This document shows positions 52,864 through 61,881 of a stretch of DNA of 64,000 bases, piece after piece. The position numbers and the translations under genes were made by a program. This stretch comes from Candidatus Krumholzibacteriia bacterium (GTDB taxonomy: Bacteria; Krumholzibacteriota; Krumholzibacteriia; G020349025). The notes under the pieces were generated by a model. It did no database searches and was not told where the DNA came from. It saw nothing but the letters and a program-made list of their open reading frames with translations. Numbering within the stretch: the stretch's first letter is position 1; every line of letters starts with the position of its first letter. The stretch is taken from positions 5,698 through 69,697 of the forward strand of contig DASRJW010000150.1 in the NCBI GenBank assembly GCA_035649275.1, given 5' to 3'.

Positions 52864-54081
52864 ATGCAGCGGTCGCGTCGCCGCCCGGCCGCTCGCCTCG
52901 CCCGCATCGCGCTGGCGCTCTTCGCCGCTGCCGGTCTCGTCCTCGCTGCCGCGAGTGGTTGCGCTCTCCGCCACACCTGGGTCGCTCCGGGAGCCCTGTC
53001 GGTCACCCCCGCGCCGGTCGACTCCGTCGATTGCACCCTTCTTTTCGTCGGCGATGCGGGCAAGCCGGAGCTCGCGGCGCCCGAGCCGGTGCTCGAGGCG
53101 CTCTGCGCCGAGGCTTCCCGCGCTCCGGCGCGCACCCTCGTCGTCTTCCTCGGCGACAACGTCTACCCCGACGGTCTCCCCGCTGCAGGTGCCGCCGACC
53201 GCCCGCGGGCCGAAGCCGTGCTGCGCCGGCAGGCGGACGTCGTGCGCCGGAGCGGCGCCCGCGGTCTCTTCGTGCCGGGGAACCACGACTACCATCTGGA
53301 TGGCCGCGAGGGTGTGCAGCGCCAGGCGGCGTACATCGCCTCCCTCGGCGTGCCCGGTCTCGAGTACCGGCCCGCGGGCGATTGCCCCGGGCCGGAAAGC
53401 TTCGACCTCGGCAGGCGCTTGCGCCTCGTCGTCTTCGACAGCACCTGGTGGATCCAGGACGAGTTCGCCACCCCGGCCGCTCCGGACTGCAAGAGCGGCA
53501 CCGAGGCGAGCTTCGTCGCCGCCCTCGACAGCGTGCTCGCCGATGCGGGCGAGAGAACCGTGGTCGTCGCCACTCATTATCCGGTGGCCTCGCACGGCTG
53601 GCACGGCGGCTTCTTCACCTGGCAAGATCACCTCTTCCCGCTCACCCGTGCGGTGAGCTGGCTCTGGTTACCGCTGCCGGGCCTCGGCTCCCTCTATCCC
53701 CTCTATCGCCAGTCCGGCGGCGTGCGGCAGGACCTCTCGAACTCGCACTATCAGCACATGCTGGCGCAGCTGGAGCAGGCGTTCGTCAAGCGTCCGCCCC
53801 TCGCCTTCGCCGCCGGCCACGACCACAATCTGCAAGTGCTCACCGGCCAGCGCGGCGTGCGCTATGCCCTGGTGAGCGGTGCGGGCTCGATCGCCAGGCC
53901 CGACCCGGTGTCGTATGGCGACGACACGATCTGCGCCTCGCCGCACCCCGGCTTCATGCGCCTCGATCTGCTGCACGATGGCCGCGCCCGGCTCGAAGTG
54001 GTGGAGGTCGGCGAGGGCGGCAGCGTGTCGCGTCCCTGGTCGGGTTGGCTCGGCGCCCAGGCGCCGGCCAAGGTCCCCTGA
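52864..54081 (+). CDS. Lipoprotein metallophosphoesterase (calcineurin-like)
   Basis: 405 residues from ATG 52864 (GGAGGTG 7 bases upstream; an ATG eight codons earlier has none). The signal peptide ends in LAAASGC, a lipobox. The calcineurin-like metal-binding motifs appear in order: GDAG (about 58), GDNVYPDG, GNHDYH, THYPVASHG and AGHDHN. These enzymes hydrolyse phosphomonoesters or diesters with a two-metal centre, here on the outer side of a membrane. An insertion with W-L-W-L-P-L-P-G-L-G between the fourth and fifth motifs could touch the membrane. Substrate unknown. About 100 bases separate it from preA. Confidence 0.88.
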   Translation: MQRSRRRPAARLARIALALFAAAGLVLAAASGCALRHTWVAPGALSVTPAPVDSVDCTLLFVGDAGKPELAAPEPVLEALCAEASRAPARTLVVFLGDNVYPDGLPAAGAADRPRAEAVLRRQADVVRRSGARGLFVPGNHDYHLDGREGVQRQAAYIASLGVPGLEYRPAGDCPGPESFDLGRRLRLVVFDSTWWIQDEFATPAAPDCKSGTEASFVAALDSVLADAGERTVVVATHYPVASHGWHGGFFTWQDHLFPLTRAVSWLWLPLPGLGSLYPLYRQSGGVRQDLSNSHYQHMLAQLEQAFVKRPPLAFAAGHDHNLQVLTGQRGVRYALVSGAGSIARPDPVSYGDDTICASPHPGFMRLDLLHDGRARLEVVEVGEGGSVSRPWSGWLGAQAPAKVP

Positions 54082-54127
54082 GTCGCGAGGCCCGCGGGCG
54101 CTTCTGGCTCCCTCAAACCAAGCTCGG

Positions 54128-54156
54128 TTGCTCTGGCGCGCCGCCGCTTCTACACT
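54128..54156 (+). promoter_or_regulatory. Promoter-like pair before preA
   Basis: TTGCTC (54128-54133) and TACACT (54151-54156) with exactly 17 bases between them, ending 26 bases before the preA ATG. Confidence 0.4.
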
Positions 54157-54182
54157 GGGGGAGTCGCATTCGGGAGGCCGCG

Positions 54183-55526
54183 ATGGCCGATCTCAGCATC
54201 CAGTTTGCCGGTGTCCGTGCACCCAATCCGTTCTGGCTCGCCTCCGGGCCGCCGACCAATTCCGGCGACCAGGTGAAGCGCGCCTTCGACCTCGGCTGGG
54301 GCGGCGCGGTGTGGAAGACGGTGGGCGAGCCCATCGTCAACGTCTGCTCGCGGTACTCCTCAGTCGACTATGGCAGCGAGCGCATCATGGGGTTCAACAA
54401 CATCGAGCTCATCAGCGATCGCCCCATCGCCGACAACCTGCGCGAGATCGCCGAGGTGAAGCGCCAGTACCCGCGGCACGCCCTGGTGGTCTCCCTCATG
54501 GTCGAATCGACCCGCGAGGCCTGGCACGACATCGTCCGGCGCACCGAGGACGCCGGCGCCGACGCTCTGGAGCTCAACTTCGGCTGTCCCCATGGCATGA
54601 GCGAGCGCGGCATGGGCTCCGCCGTGGGACAGGTGCCGGAGTACACCTGCCGGATCGTGGAGTGGGTGAAGGAGGTGGCGCGGACTCCGGTGATCGTGAA
54701 GCTCACCCCCAACGTCGCCGATGTGCGCTATCCGGGCCGCGCCGCGGTGCAGGGCGGCGCCGACGCGCTCTCCCTCATCAACACCATCAACAGCATCACC
54801 AGCATCGACCTGGACGATTTCACCCCGCGCCCGAAAGTGCGCGGCCGCTCCAGCCACGGCGGCTACTGCGGCCCGGCGGTGAAACCCATCGCCCTCAACA
54901 TGGTGGCGCAGATCGCCGGCGACCCGGCTTGCGCCGTGCCGATTTCCGGCATCGGCGGCATCTCCACCTGGCGCGACGCGGCGGAGTTCATCGCCCTCGG
55001 CTGCACCTCGGTGCAGGTGTGCACCTCGGTGATGCACTATGGCTTCCGCCTCGTGGAAGACATGGTCGACGGCCTCTCGCAGTGGATGGACGATCACGGC
55101 TTCGCCCGCATCGAGGACTTCCGCGGCCGCGCCATCCCCAGCGTGCGCGACTGGGGCGATCTCGATCTGCACTACAAGATCGTGGCGCGCATCGACCCGA
55201 AGACCTGCATCGGCTGCCAGCTCTGCTACGTCGCCTGCCAGGACACGGCGCACCAGTGCATCTACGTGGGCAACGGCGAGCAGCCCGCGGTGCCCGTGCC
55301 TTTCCAGGTGCGCGGTGAACCGGTGACGCATCTCGTCACCGGGCACGGGGTGCTGGGAGAGGCCGAGCGCGAGCGGCGGGTTCCCTGGGTGAAGGAAGAC
55401 GACTGCGTCGGCTGCAACCTCTGCATGCTCGTCTGTCCGGTGCCGAACTGCATCACCATGGTCGAGTTGGACACCGGCCTGCCGCCCCAGACCTGGAACG
55501 AGCGCCAGGCGAGCCGCCCGTTGTGA
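54183..55526 (+). CDS. preA: NAD-dependent dihydropyrimidine dehydrogenase subunit PreA
   Basis: 447 residues. An FMN-binding dihydroorotate-dehydrogenase-like barrel (LSIQFAGVRAPNPFWLASGP, ELNFGCPHGM, VKLTPNV, LINTINSI, the active-site Cys in SHGGYCGPAVKPIAL, ISGIGGI) is followed by a C-terminal ferredoxin module with two 4Fe-4S motifs (CIGCQLCYVACQ, CVGCNLCMLVCP). It reduces uracil/thymine with electrons from PreT. The partner gene preT is at 30250, about 24 kb away, unlike the usual tandem arrangement. Its stop overlaps the cupin gene start by 4 bases (GTGA). Confidence 0.92.
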   Translation: MADLSIQFAGVRAPNPFWLASGPPTNSGDQVKRAFDLGWGGAVWKTVGEPIVNVCSRYSSVDYGSERIMGFNNIELISDRPIADNLREIAEVKRQYPRHALVVSLMVESTREAWHDIVRRTEDAGADALELNFGCPHGMSERGMGSAVGQVPEYTCRIVEWVKEVARTPVIVKLTPNVADVRYPGRAAVQGGADALSLINTINSITSIDLDDFTPRPKVRGRSSHGGYCGPAVKPIALNMVAQIAGDPACAVPISGIGGISTWRDAAEFIALGCTSVQVCTSVMHYGFRLVEDMVDGLSQWMDDHGFARIEDFRGRAIPSVRDWGDLDLHYKIVARIDPKTCIGCQLCYVACQDTAHQCIYVGNGEQPAVPVPFQVRGEPVTHLVTGHGVLGEAERERRVPWVKEDDCVGCNLCMLVCPVPNCITMVELDTGLPPQTWNERQASRPL

Positions 55527-55870
55527 GTGCACCGAAGCTGCAGCCGGAGATCGTGGACACCGACCGCCGCGACTGGCGTCCGTTCGCCGACGCACCGGGA
55601 GTGCACTACAAAGTGCTGCGGCATCATCCCGGCAGGCGCGGCATCACCTTGCTGCTGCAGTTCGACGCCGGCGCCGCCTACCCGGCGCACCGTCATCCCG
55701 AGGGCGAGGAGTACTTCGTCTTGCAAGGAACGGTGCAGGACGGCGGCCGCAGTTACGGCGCCCACACCTACGTCTATCACGCTCCCGGCTCGGCACATCG
55801 ACCGGCGAGCGCCACCGGCTGCACGCTTCTCGTCACGCTGCCTGCCGCGATCGAGCGCCTCGAGGATTGA
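55523..55870 (+). CDS. Cupin-domain protein (ChrR-type cupin)
   Basis: 115 residues forming one cupin barrel. Metal-site residues lie in YPAHRHPEGEEYFVLQG (His, His, Glu) and a second motif around YVYHAPGSAHRP. This pattern resembles the cupin half of ChrR-like anti-sigma factors, but no zinc-binding N-terminal half or sigma gene is present, so a small-molecule-binding or dioxygenase-like role is as likely. GTG 55523 overlaps the preA stop by 4 bases, so it is cotranslated and may act in pyrimidine catabolism. That link is inference. Confidence 0.82.
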   Translation: MSAPKLQPEIVDTDRRDWRPFADAPGVHYKVLRHHPGRRGITLLLQFDAGAAYPAHRHPEGEEYFVLQGTVQDGGRSYGAHTYVYHAPGSAHRPASATGCTLLVTLPAAIERLED

Positions 55871-55907
55871 GGTTCTCGCCGCCAGTGGGTGGCGACGGCA
55901 GCGAGAC

Positions 55908-56807
55908 CTACCGGACGTAACCGGCGCGCGCTGCTGCTTCGACGGCCGCGGTCACGGCAGCCTGCATCGTGGCCGGCAAGGGTTCGAGCGGCCGGCGCGG
56001 TTCGCCGCAGTCGAGGCCGCGCTGCCGCAAACCGCACTTCACCCCGGCGATGCCCCGGCCGCGCCAGGCGGTGACGAGAGCGGTCAGCACCGCTTGAGCC
56101 CGTTCCGCTTCCGAGCGCTGCCCGGCCCGCTGCGCCTCGTACACCGCCACCCCGGCTTCCGGGAGCACGTGCGCCACCGCCAGGATCCCGCCGCAGGCGC
56201 CAGCATCGAGGGCCGGAAGCAAGCCGCCGCCGTGCCCGGTGAAACCCAGCGTCTCGGCCCGTTGCAGCGTCGCTGCCAGGGGCCCACCTTCCACGGCGCT
56301 GTCCTTGAAGCCCCAGATGTTCGGATGCTGCAGCAAGCGGCCGAGGAGATCGGCGTCGAGGTCGAGCTCGGTCACCTGCGGCAGGTGATAGACGAAGAGC
56401 GGCAGCGGTGCGGTGGCGGCGATCTCGTGGTAGAAACCGACGAGCGCCTCCGGTCCGAGCTGCTTGCGATAGTAGAACGGCGTGAGCACGAGCGCCCCAT
56501 CGGCGCCACTTTGCGCTGCCGCTTCGATGGCCCGCAGCGTGCTGCGCGCCGAAGGCCGGCCGCAGCCGGCCAGCACCGGAACGCGCCCAGCGACGCTCGC
56601 GACCACGGCGCGCAAGACCACGGCCGCCTCGTCCTCGCCGAGGTGCGGCGCCTCGCCGGTGGTCCCGAGCGCCAGAAAGCCGCGGATCCCCCGCGCCAGC
56701 AACCAATGCACCAAGGTGTCGAGACGCTCCAGATCGGGAGCATCGTCACGAAACGGCGTCACCAGAGGCACCCAGATGCCGCTGCAGCTTTCCCGTGCCA
56801 AGCCCAT
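55908..56807 (-). CDS. DapA-family class I aldolase (dihydrodipicolinate synthase-like)
   Basis: 299 residues from ATG 56807, with GAGGAGGG upstream. A TIM-barrel pyruvate aldolase: substrate-site GTTGEAPHL (about 44-52), V-L-A-G-C-G, Tyr in FVYHLPQ, Schiff-base Lys in WGFKDSA, and GGGLLPA later. The Arg that true DapA carries after the YNVPGR-type motif is absent (YHLPQVTELD), so the lysine pathway is unlikely. A 2-keto-3-deoxy-acid or 4-hydroxy-2-oxoglutarate-type aldolase fits better. Convergent with the cupin gene and divergent from trmH. Confidence 0.85.
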   Translation of the reverse strand: MGLARESCSGIWVPLVTPFRDDAPDLERLDTLVHWLLARGIRGFLALGTTGEAPHLGEDEAAVVLRAVVASVAGRVPVLAGCGRPSARSTLRAIEAAAQSGADGALVLTPFYYRKQLGPEALVGFYHEIAATAPLPLFVYHLPQVTELDLDADLLGRLLQHPNIWGFKDSAVEGGPLAATLQRAETLGFTGHGGGLLPALDAGACGGILAVAHVLPEAGVAVYEAQRAGQRSEAERAQAVLTALVTAWRGRGIAGVKCGLRQRGLDCGEPRRPLEPLPATMQAAVTAAVEAAARAGYVR

Positions 56808-56916
56808 CGCACCCTCCTCGACGACCGCAATTCCCGCCGCAGCGGCGTCGTGTAGACTGCAGGATGAACGCAAGCGGCCCTACCGTGCAACCGGCACGAG
56901 CGCCCAGGGAGACGCC

Positions 56917-57603
56917 GTGACCACGAATGTGTCGCCGCGACGGCTCGTCCGTGCCGAGGCGGTCCTCGCCGCGCGCCGGCGCCGACTCACGCTGGTCCTG
57001 GAGGACGCCCTCGACCGCCACAACGTGAGCGCCGTGCTGCGCACCTGCGAAGCCTTCGGCATCCAGGACGTACACCTGGTCGGGGGCGATGTGGCGAGCG
57101 GAGAGATCAACCCGGCGGTCGCGAGCGGCGCCGAACGCTGGTTGACGCTGCAACGACACGACAGCGCCGCGTGCGCCATCGTGGCGCTCCGTGCCCAGGG
57201 CTATCGCCTCTACGTCAGCCACCTGAGCCCCGAGTCGCTGCCGCTCGCCGCCCTGCCGCGCGACGAACGCGCCGCCTACGTCTTCGGCAACGAGCAATCC
57301 GGCGTCTCCCAGGAATGGCTCGACGTCGCCGACGCCCGCTTCGTCATCCCGACCTCGGGATTCACCGGGAGCCTGAATCTGTCGGTGGCCGCGGCGCTCG
57401 TCGTCTACGATCGGCTCCTCCTGCACCGCACCGTCGCCGAGGCACCCGGCGACCTCGACGCCGCCGAGAAGGCGGAGCTGCGCGCCGCTTGGTACGACAC
57501 GCTCGCCCACGGGAGTGCCGTGCTCGAGCGCGCCCATCGCTCCCGCCTGGACGATCCACCGGCGCCATCTCCCGTCTTCCCCGTAGATCGCCACAAGACC
57601 TGA
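56917..57603 (+). CDS. trmH: tRNA (guanosine-2'-O-)-methyltransferase TrmH-like (SPOUT)
   Basis: 228 residues from GTG 56917 (GGGAG 6 bases upstream). SPOUT methyltransferase: motif 1 DRHNVSAVLRTCEAFGI (about 30-46), motif 2 VFGNEQSGVSQEWL and motif 3 IPTSGFTGSLNLSVAAALVVYD forming the knotted SAM site, with a TrmH-type C-terminal extension. It probably methylates G18 in the tRNA D-loop. An earlier ATG at 56863 leads into a stop and is not used. The MATE gene follows after 28 bases on the same strand. Confidence 0.9.
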   Translation: MTTNVSPRRLVRAEAVLAARRRRLTLVLEDALDRHNVSAVLRTCEAFGIQDVHLVGGDVASGEINPAVASGAERWLTLQRHDSAACAIVALRAQGYRLYVSHLSPESLPLAALPRDERAAYVFGNEQSGVSQEWLDVADARFVIPTSGFTGSLNLSVAAALVVYDRLLLHRTVAEAPGDLDAAEKAELRAAWYDTLAHGSAVLERAHRSRLDDPPAPSPVFPVDRHKT

Positions 57604-57631
57604 GAGCCCCGACACCAGCACGAAAGTACCC

Positions 57632-58984
57632 ATGTTCCGTCGAGAACTCCGCGACACGCTGCACCTCGCCATCCCGGTGGTGCTGACCCAAGTCGGCAGC
57701 GTCGCCATGGGCATCGTGGACACCATCATGGTGGGGAGGCTGGGGCCCGAACCTCTCTCCGCCGTCGCTCTCGGCAACGCCCTCACCTTCACCATCCTCA
57801 TCGTCTGCCTGGGCACGCTCTCCGCCCTGGACCCGCTGGTGGCGCAAGCCTATGGCGCCGGGCGCTTCACCGAGTGTGGCCGCGTCATGCACCATGGCGC
57901 CTTCCTCGCCGTGGTCCTGGCGCTGCCGGCGCTCCTCCTCATCGCCTGCGCCCGGCCCATGCTCCGGCTTCTCGGCCAGAGTCCGGAGCTGGTGGACGCC
58001 GCGAGCCACTACGCCTACGCCATCGCTCCGGGAGTCCTCCCCTTCCTCCTCTTCACCGTGCTGCGCCAGTTCATGCAAGGTCTCTCCCGCGCCCGGCCGG
58101 CGCTCTTCGTCATGATCTTCGCCAACCTGCTCAACGTCTTCGGCAACTGGGTGCTCGTCTACGGCAACCTCGGCGCGCCCGCCCTGGGAGCCACCGGCTC
58201 CGCTTGGTCCACCACCATCGCGCGCTCGGCGATGTTCCTCTTGCTCGCCGGTTGGGTCTTCAGCCGCCGGCATCTCAGGCCTTACCTCACCCACCTGCCG
58301 CCGTGGCCGCCGGACCGGAAGCTCTTGCTGCGTCTCGCCCGCCTCGGTCTGCCGGCCGGTGGTCAGTTCGGTCTCGAGGTGGGAGTCTTCGCCTGCACGG
58401 CGATGTTCATGGGCTGGTTCGGCACGCTCCAGCTGGCGGGACACCAAATCGCCATCAATCTCTGCAGCACCACTTTCATGGTGCCACTCGGATGCTCCGC
58501 CACCGCCGCCGTCCGCGTCGGCCAGGCGCTCGGTCGGCACGATGTGGCGGGAGCGCGGCGCGCCGCTCTGGCTGCCGGCACCCTCGGCGTCGGTTTCATG
58601 GCGGTCGCGGCGCTCTGCTTCGCGCTCTTCCCGGAGTTCTTCGTCCGCATCTACACCGACGACGCCGAACTGGTGGGGATGGGGGTGTCGCTCCTCCTCG
58701 TCGGTGCGGCCTTCCAACTTTCCGACGGCACCCAGGTCATCGCCATCGGCTCGCTCCGCGGCGCCGCGGACACGCGCTTTCCCATGCTCGTGTCGGCCGT
58801 CGCCTACTGGCTCGTGGCCCTGCCGCTCGGCTGGGCCCTCGCCTTCCCGCTCGGCTGGGGGCCGCGCGGCCTGTGGTGGGGACTGACGCTGGGATTGACG
58901 CTGGTGGGGGTGACGCTGGCGCTGCGCTTTCACCACCGCGTGCGCGAGCACCGCTTGCAAGCGATGCAAGCACTCGACGCCTGA
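57632..58984 (+). CDS. MATE-family multidrug/Na+ efflux pump (NorM-like)
   Basis: 450 residues with twelve membrane helices in two homologous halves: LAIPVVLTQVGSVAMGIVDTIMVGRLG (split by the family's conserved region near 13-38), L-D-P-L-V-A-Q-A-Y-G-A-G, and in the second half LPAGGQFGLEVGVF and AAVRVGQALGR. It exports drugs or metabolites in exchange for Na+ or H+. The ribosome-binding site is weak. It sits 28 bases behind trmH, a likely shared transcript without obvious functional link. Confidence 0.92.
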   Translation: MFRRELRDTLHLAIPVVLTQVGSVAMGIVDTIMVGRLGPEPLSAVALGNALTFTILIVCLGTLSALDPLVAQAYGAGRFTECGRVMHHGAFLAVVLALPALLLIACARPMLRLLGQSPELVDAASHYAYAIAPGVLPFLLFTVLRQFMQGLSRARPALFVMIFANLLNVFGNWVLVYGNLGAPALGATGSAWSTTIARSAMFLLLAGWVFSRRHLRPYLTHLPPWPPDRKLLLRLARLGLPAGGQFGLEVGVFACTAMFMGWFGTLQLAGHQIAINLCSTTFMVPLGCSATAAVRVGQALGRHDVAGARRAALAAGTLGVGFMAVAALCFALFPEFFVRIYTDDAELVGMGVSLLLVGAAFQLSDGTQVIAIGSLRGAADTRFPMLVSAVAYWLVALPLGWALAFPLGWGPRGLWWGLTLGLTLVGVTLALRFHHRVREHRLQAMQALDA

Positions 58985-58996
58985 CACGCCGGAATC

Positions 58997-61033
58997 TCAG
59001 GACGGGAAGCGCGGGCCGCCGCGGACGAGATGCAAGCGGCCACGTTCGGGCAGCGCGACATCGAGATGGGACTGCACGCTGCCATCGGGCCAGAGGATGC
59101 GCACCGCGTCGGCCTCTCGCGCCGTGCCGATGCCGAGCCAGCCCACGGGGCCGCGCAGGACCACCGACGCCGCCTGCGTCCCGGCGTACAGCTCCACCCG
59201 GACACCGAAGCAGGCCGAGGGACGGGAGACACCCTCGAGTTCGATCTCGAGGCCGCGGCCCACGTTCCCGCCCACGTTCCACAGGAAGACCAAGGTGCTG
59301 TCGGCAGTCGTGCCGACGAGATCGAGATCCCCATCGCCGTCGAAGTCGGCGCTGCAGAGCGGCGCTGGCCCCAAGGCTCCGTGCTCTTCCCCGGAACGGA
59401 CGGTGACGTCCGAGAGCAGGGCATCGCCTTCGTTATGCCACAGCGCCAGCTGCGTCTCACCCGGCACTTCGAGGAGCGGCTCCATGCGGCGCAGGTGGGG
59501 CGCGGTGTCCTCGCCGCCTGCGGGCGTGGCGCTCGCCACCGCCAGCACCGGTGGCGCCGCCGGGAAGTGCTGCGTCACCACGTCCACCAGACCGTCGTTG
59601 TCGAGATCGGCGACGTGAATGGCCGCCACCGGCACACCCCGCTCGGGATCGGTGGTCCACGCCGCGAGCACCTCGCGGTAGGCCGCCGCACGCTCGAAGT
59701 GTCCGGCGCCTTCGTTGCGCCACAGCCACAATCCCTCGTCGTCACCGAGAAGGATGTCGTCGTCTCCGTCGGCATCCATGTCGGCGCAAGCCGCAGCGCG
59801 GGCGCGCTGACCCCACAACCCAGTGAGCATGGTGATCTCCGCGAAGGCACCGGTGGCTCGCGCCCCCAGCACGCGCACCCGTCCCCACGCATCCAGGCAG
59901 AGCAGATCCATGGCCGCATCGCCGTCCAGATCCGCCGCCAGCGCAGTCCGGGCCGGGCCGAGGTCGCCCCAGCCGGGAAGGGCCTCGGGAGCAGCGAAGT
60001 CCCCATTGCCGTTGTTGCGCAACAAGAGCAGCCCGACTTGCTCGCTCACCGCCAGCACCACATCCAGATCGCCATCGTGGTCCGCATCCAAAGGCTCTAG
60101 GTGCGACACGCCGGTGAACTCGCCGAGCGGGCTGCAACGTGGCCGCGGGCCACCGTGCACGATCCAGAGCCGCGCCGGCGTGGTGTGCAGTGAATCGGTG
60201 ACGGCGCCCGTCAGGGTGACGAGGTCCATGGCGGCGTCGGCATCGAAGGGACCCGTGGCGACCAGCGAGGCGGGCGCCTCGAGAAAGTCCACGGGCAGCC
60301 AGGGCACGTCGGCTTCGGCGCGGGCCGAGTCCGCGCGCAAGTAGGCTCCGGAACCGCCGAGCACCACGTCCTCGAGACCGTTGTGATCGAGATCCACCGC
60401 CACCGCCATCGTGGCCGGGATCTGCACCCGCTTCGCCTCGAAGCGCGGTGGTGTGCGCGTGAAGTGCGGCGCATGCCGGAACTGTGGCAAGACCAGCTGT
60501 CCGAGGCCGTAGACCTGCGCCGCCGCACCACCCCGTCCCGGATCGAGACGCTCGGCCTCGCGGCGCGACCGCACCGCTGCCGTGTCCCCCTGGGCTTCCA
60601 GCACCTGGGCGAACAAGCGCTGCACCGCGGCGTTGTGTGCCTCGACACCGGCGGCGCGGTCCGCCAAGGTGCGCGCTTCGTGGAGCGCTGCGGCGCTCTG
60701 CCGCGGCGAGGTCTTTGCCGTTTCGAGACGCAGCGACGCCAGATACACCAAGGCACGCACGTCCGCCGGATCCAGCTCCAGCGCCGCCGACCAGGAGCGG
60801 GCGGCGTCATCGAGCTCGTGCCGAGACCGCTGCACCAATCCCAGGTTGACCAACGCCTCCGGCCGGCGCTCCGCCTCCACCACGCGTTGCAGCAGTCGTT
60901 GCGCCGCCTTCGCCTCTCCAGATTCGAAGAGGGCGCGAGCGCGGACTACGGTGCAGTAGCGGGACTCCGGGTCGTCCGGAGCGCGGGAGCAACCGGCGAC
61001 AACGATGAGTAACGTCTGGAGACAGAGGTGCAC
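58997..61033 (-). CDS. Lipoprotein with TPR and FG-GAP/VCBS repeats and ASPIC/UnbV domain
   Basis: 678 residues from GTG 61033 (GTG 61075 is an alternative; neither has a good ribosome-binding site). A short signal peptide ends in IVVAGC, a lipobox. Residues about 30-150 are TPR-like helices (ALFESGEAKAAQRLLQRVVE, LELDPADVRALVYLASL). Then come several FG-GAP/VCBS calcium-binding blade motifs of D-x-D-x-D/N-G form (DLDHNGLEDVVLGG, DADHDGDLDVVLA, DMDADGDDDILLG, DFDGDGDLDLVGT) making an integrin-like propeller. An ASPIC/UnbV domain closes it (VRILWPDGSVQ). Probably a surface-exposed binding protein; ligand unknown. Confidence 0.83.
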   Translation of the reverse strand: MHLCLQTLLIVVAGCSRAPDDPESRYCTVVRARALFESGEAKAAQRLLQRVVEAERRPEALVNLGLVQRSRHELDDAARSWSAALELDPADVRALVYLASLRLETAKTSPRQSAAALHEARTLADRAAGVEAHNAAVQRLFAQVLEAQGDTAAVRSRREAERLDPGRGGAAAQVYGLGQLVLPQFRHAPHFTRTPPRFEAKRVQIPATMAVAVDLDHNGLEDVVLGGSGAYLRADSARAEADVPWLPVDFLEAPASLVATGPFDADAAMDLVTLTGAVTDSLHTTPARLWIVHGGPRPRCSPLGEFTGVSHLEPLDADHDGDLDVVLAVSEQVGLLLLRNNGNGDFAAPEALPGWGDLGPARTALAADLDGDAAMDLLCLDAWGRVRVLGARATGAFAEITMLTGLWGQRARAAACADMDADGDDDILLGDDEGLWLWRNEGAGHFERAAAYREVLAAWTTDPERGVPVAAIHVADLDNDGLVDVVTQHFPAAPPVLAVASATPAGGEDTAPHLRRMEPLLEVPGETQLALWHNEGDALLSDVTVRSGEEHGALGPAPLCSADFDGDGDLDLVGTTADSTLVFLWNVGGNVGRGLEIELEGVSRPSACFGVRVELYAGTQAASVVLRGPVGWLGIGTAREADAVRILWPDGSVQSHLDVALPERGRLHLVRGGPRFPS

Positions 61034-61335
61034 GCGACGGCAGCCCAACGCCCAACCTCCCGACCCACGGGTCACGTCGCAACGGCGCGGGCAAGATGCC
61101 TGCCAGCCCGCGGCGCGAAGCGGGGGCATTCTCCCATAGAAGGGGCCCTGCGTCGCGCCCCAAGCGAAGCCTCCGTGCACCCGAGCGGGCGCAGTTTCTC
61201 CATCGTTCCTTGCGGCCGATTTCTGGACCCGTGGCATCCCCGATGCTAAGATGGGGTAGATGGCTCTCGCATGGTGCGGTCGCACTGCCCGCCGCACCGG
61301 GACGATCCCGCCCGTCCTGGCCCCGAGGTGACAAG
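61034..61335. other. Divergent intergenic region before the exported pair
   Basis: 302 bases with no supported gene. Translation in one frame upstream of 61336 is open but has no coding character. I saw no strong promoter pair or terminator; a TAAGAT at 61246-61251 is a weak -10 candidate. Confidence 0.4.
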
Positions 61336-61881
61336 ATGAAGCGGACTTGGACGTTCGCCGCGGCCGCCGCCGTGCTGCTCGCCGGGGTGTTCGCATGGGC
61401 GCAGAGACCGATCCCGGTCTCGCCGCCGCTCGCTTCCCCGCTCGCGGCGGGCGCCTCGAGCGGATCCTCCTGCAAAGCCACCGTTCCCCTCGCCCTGCAG
61501 ATCCAACCGGCAGGCACAGGGCGCTGGAGCCTCGAGCTCCAGTCCCTGGATCGAGAGCACGAGGCCGTGGTGTGGATGTGGTCGGCGAGCGAGGCCGAGC
61601 GCCGCGAGGTCTGGCGCGGCACGCTCCGGCCGGGTCCAGCGCACTTCGCGGAGGTCGCCTTCGCCCCCGGCTCGCCGCAGGTGACCGTGTGGGCCGCCCT
61701 CGAAGTTGCCGGCGCCGCCGGCGCAAACATGCGGAGCCTCGCCAGCTTCGCCCCCGCCGGGCGCAACCTGCAGAGCCTGTCAGCCGAGACCGGCCAGCTG
61801 CTCGAGGATCCCGCCACGGGCGAGCATCTCCTGCAGTTTCAAGGCACGCCGTCCGCGACCGCGCCGGGAGAACGCCGATGA
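61336..61881 (+). CDS. Small exported protein coupled to the metallopeptidase gene
   Basis: 181 residues from ATG 61336, with GAGGTGA upstream, and a signal peptide (AAAAAVLLAGVFAWA-QRP). The mature part looks like one beta-sandwich (ATVPLALQIQPAGTGRWSLEL, VVWMWSASEAER, VTVWAALEVAG) without catalytic motifs and with one cysteine. I do not recognise the family. Its stop overlaps the start of the HEXXH metallopeptidase gene (ATGA), so the two are translated together. A chaperone, inhibitor or surface partner is a possible role. Confidence 0.72.
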   Translation: MKRTWTFAAAAAVLLAGVFAWAQRPIPVSPPLASPLAAGASSGSSCKATVPLALQIQPAGTGRWSLELQSLDREHEAVVWMWSASEAERREVWRGTLRPGPAHFAEVAFAPGSPQVTVWAALEVAGAAGANMRSLASFAPAGRNLQSLSAETGQLLEDPATGEHLLQFQGTPSATAPGERR

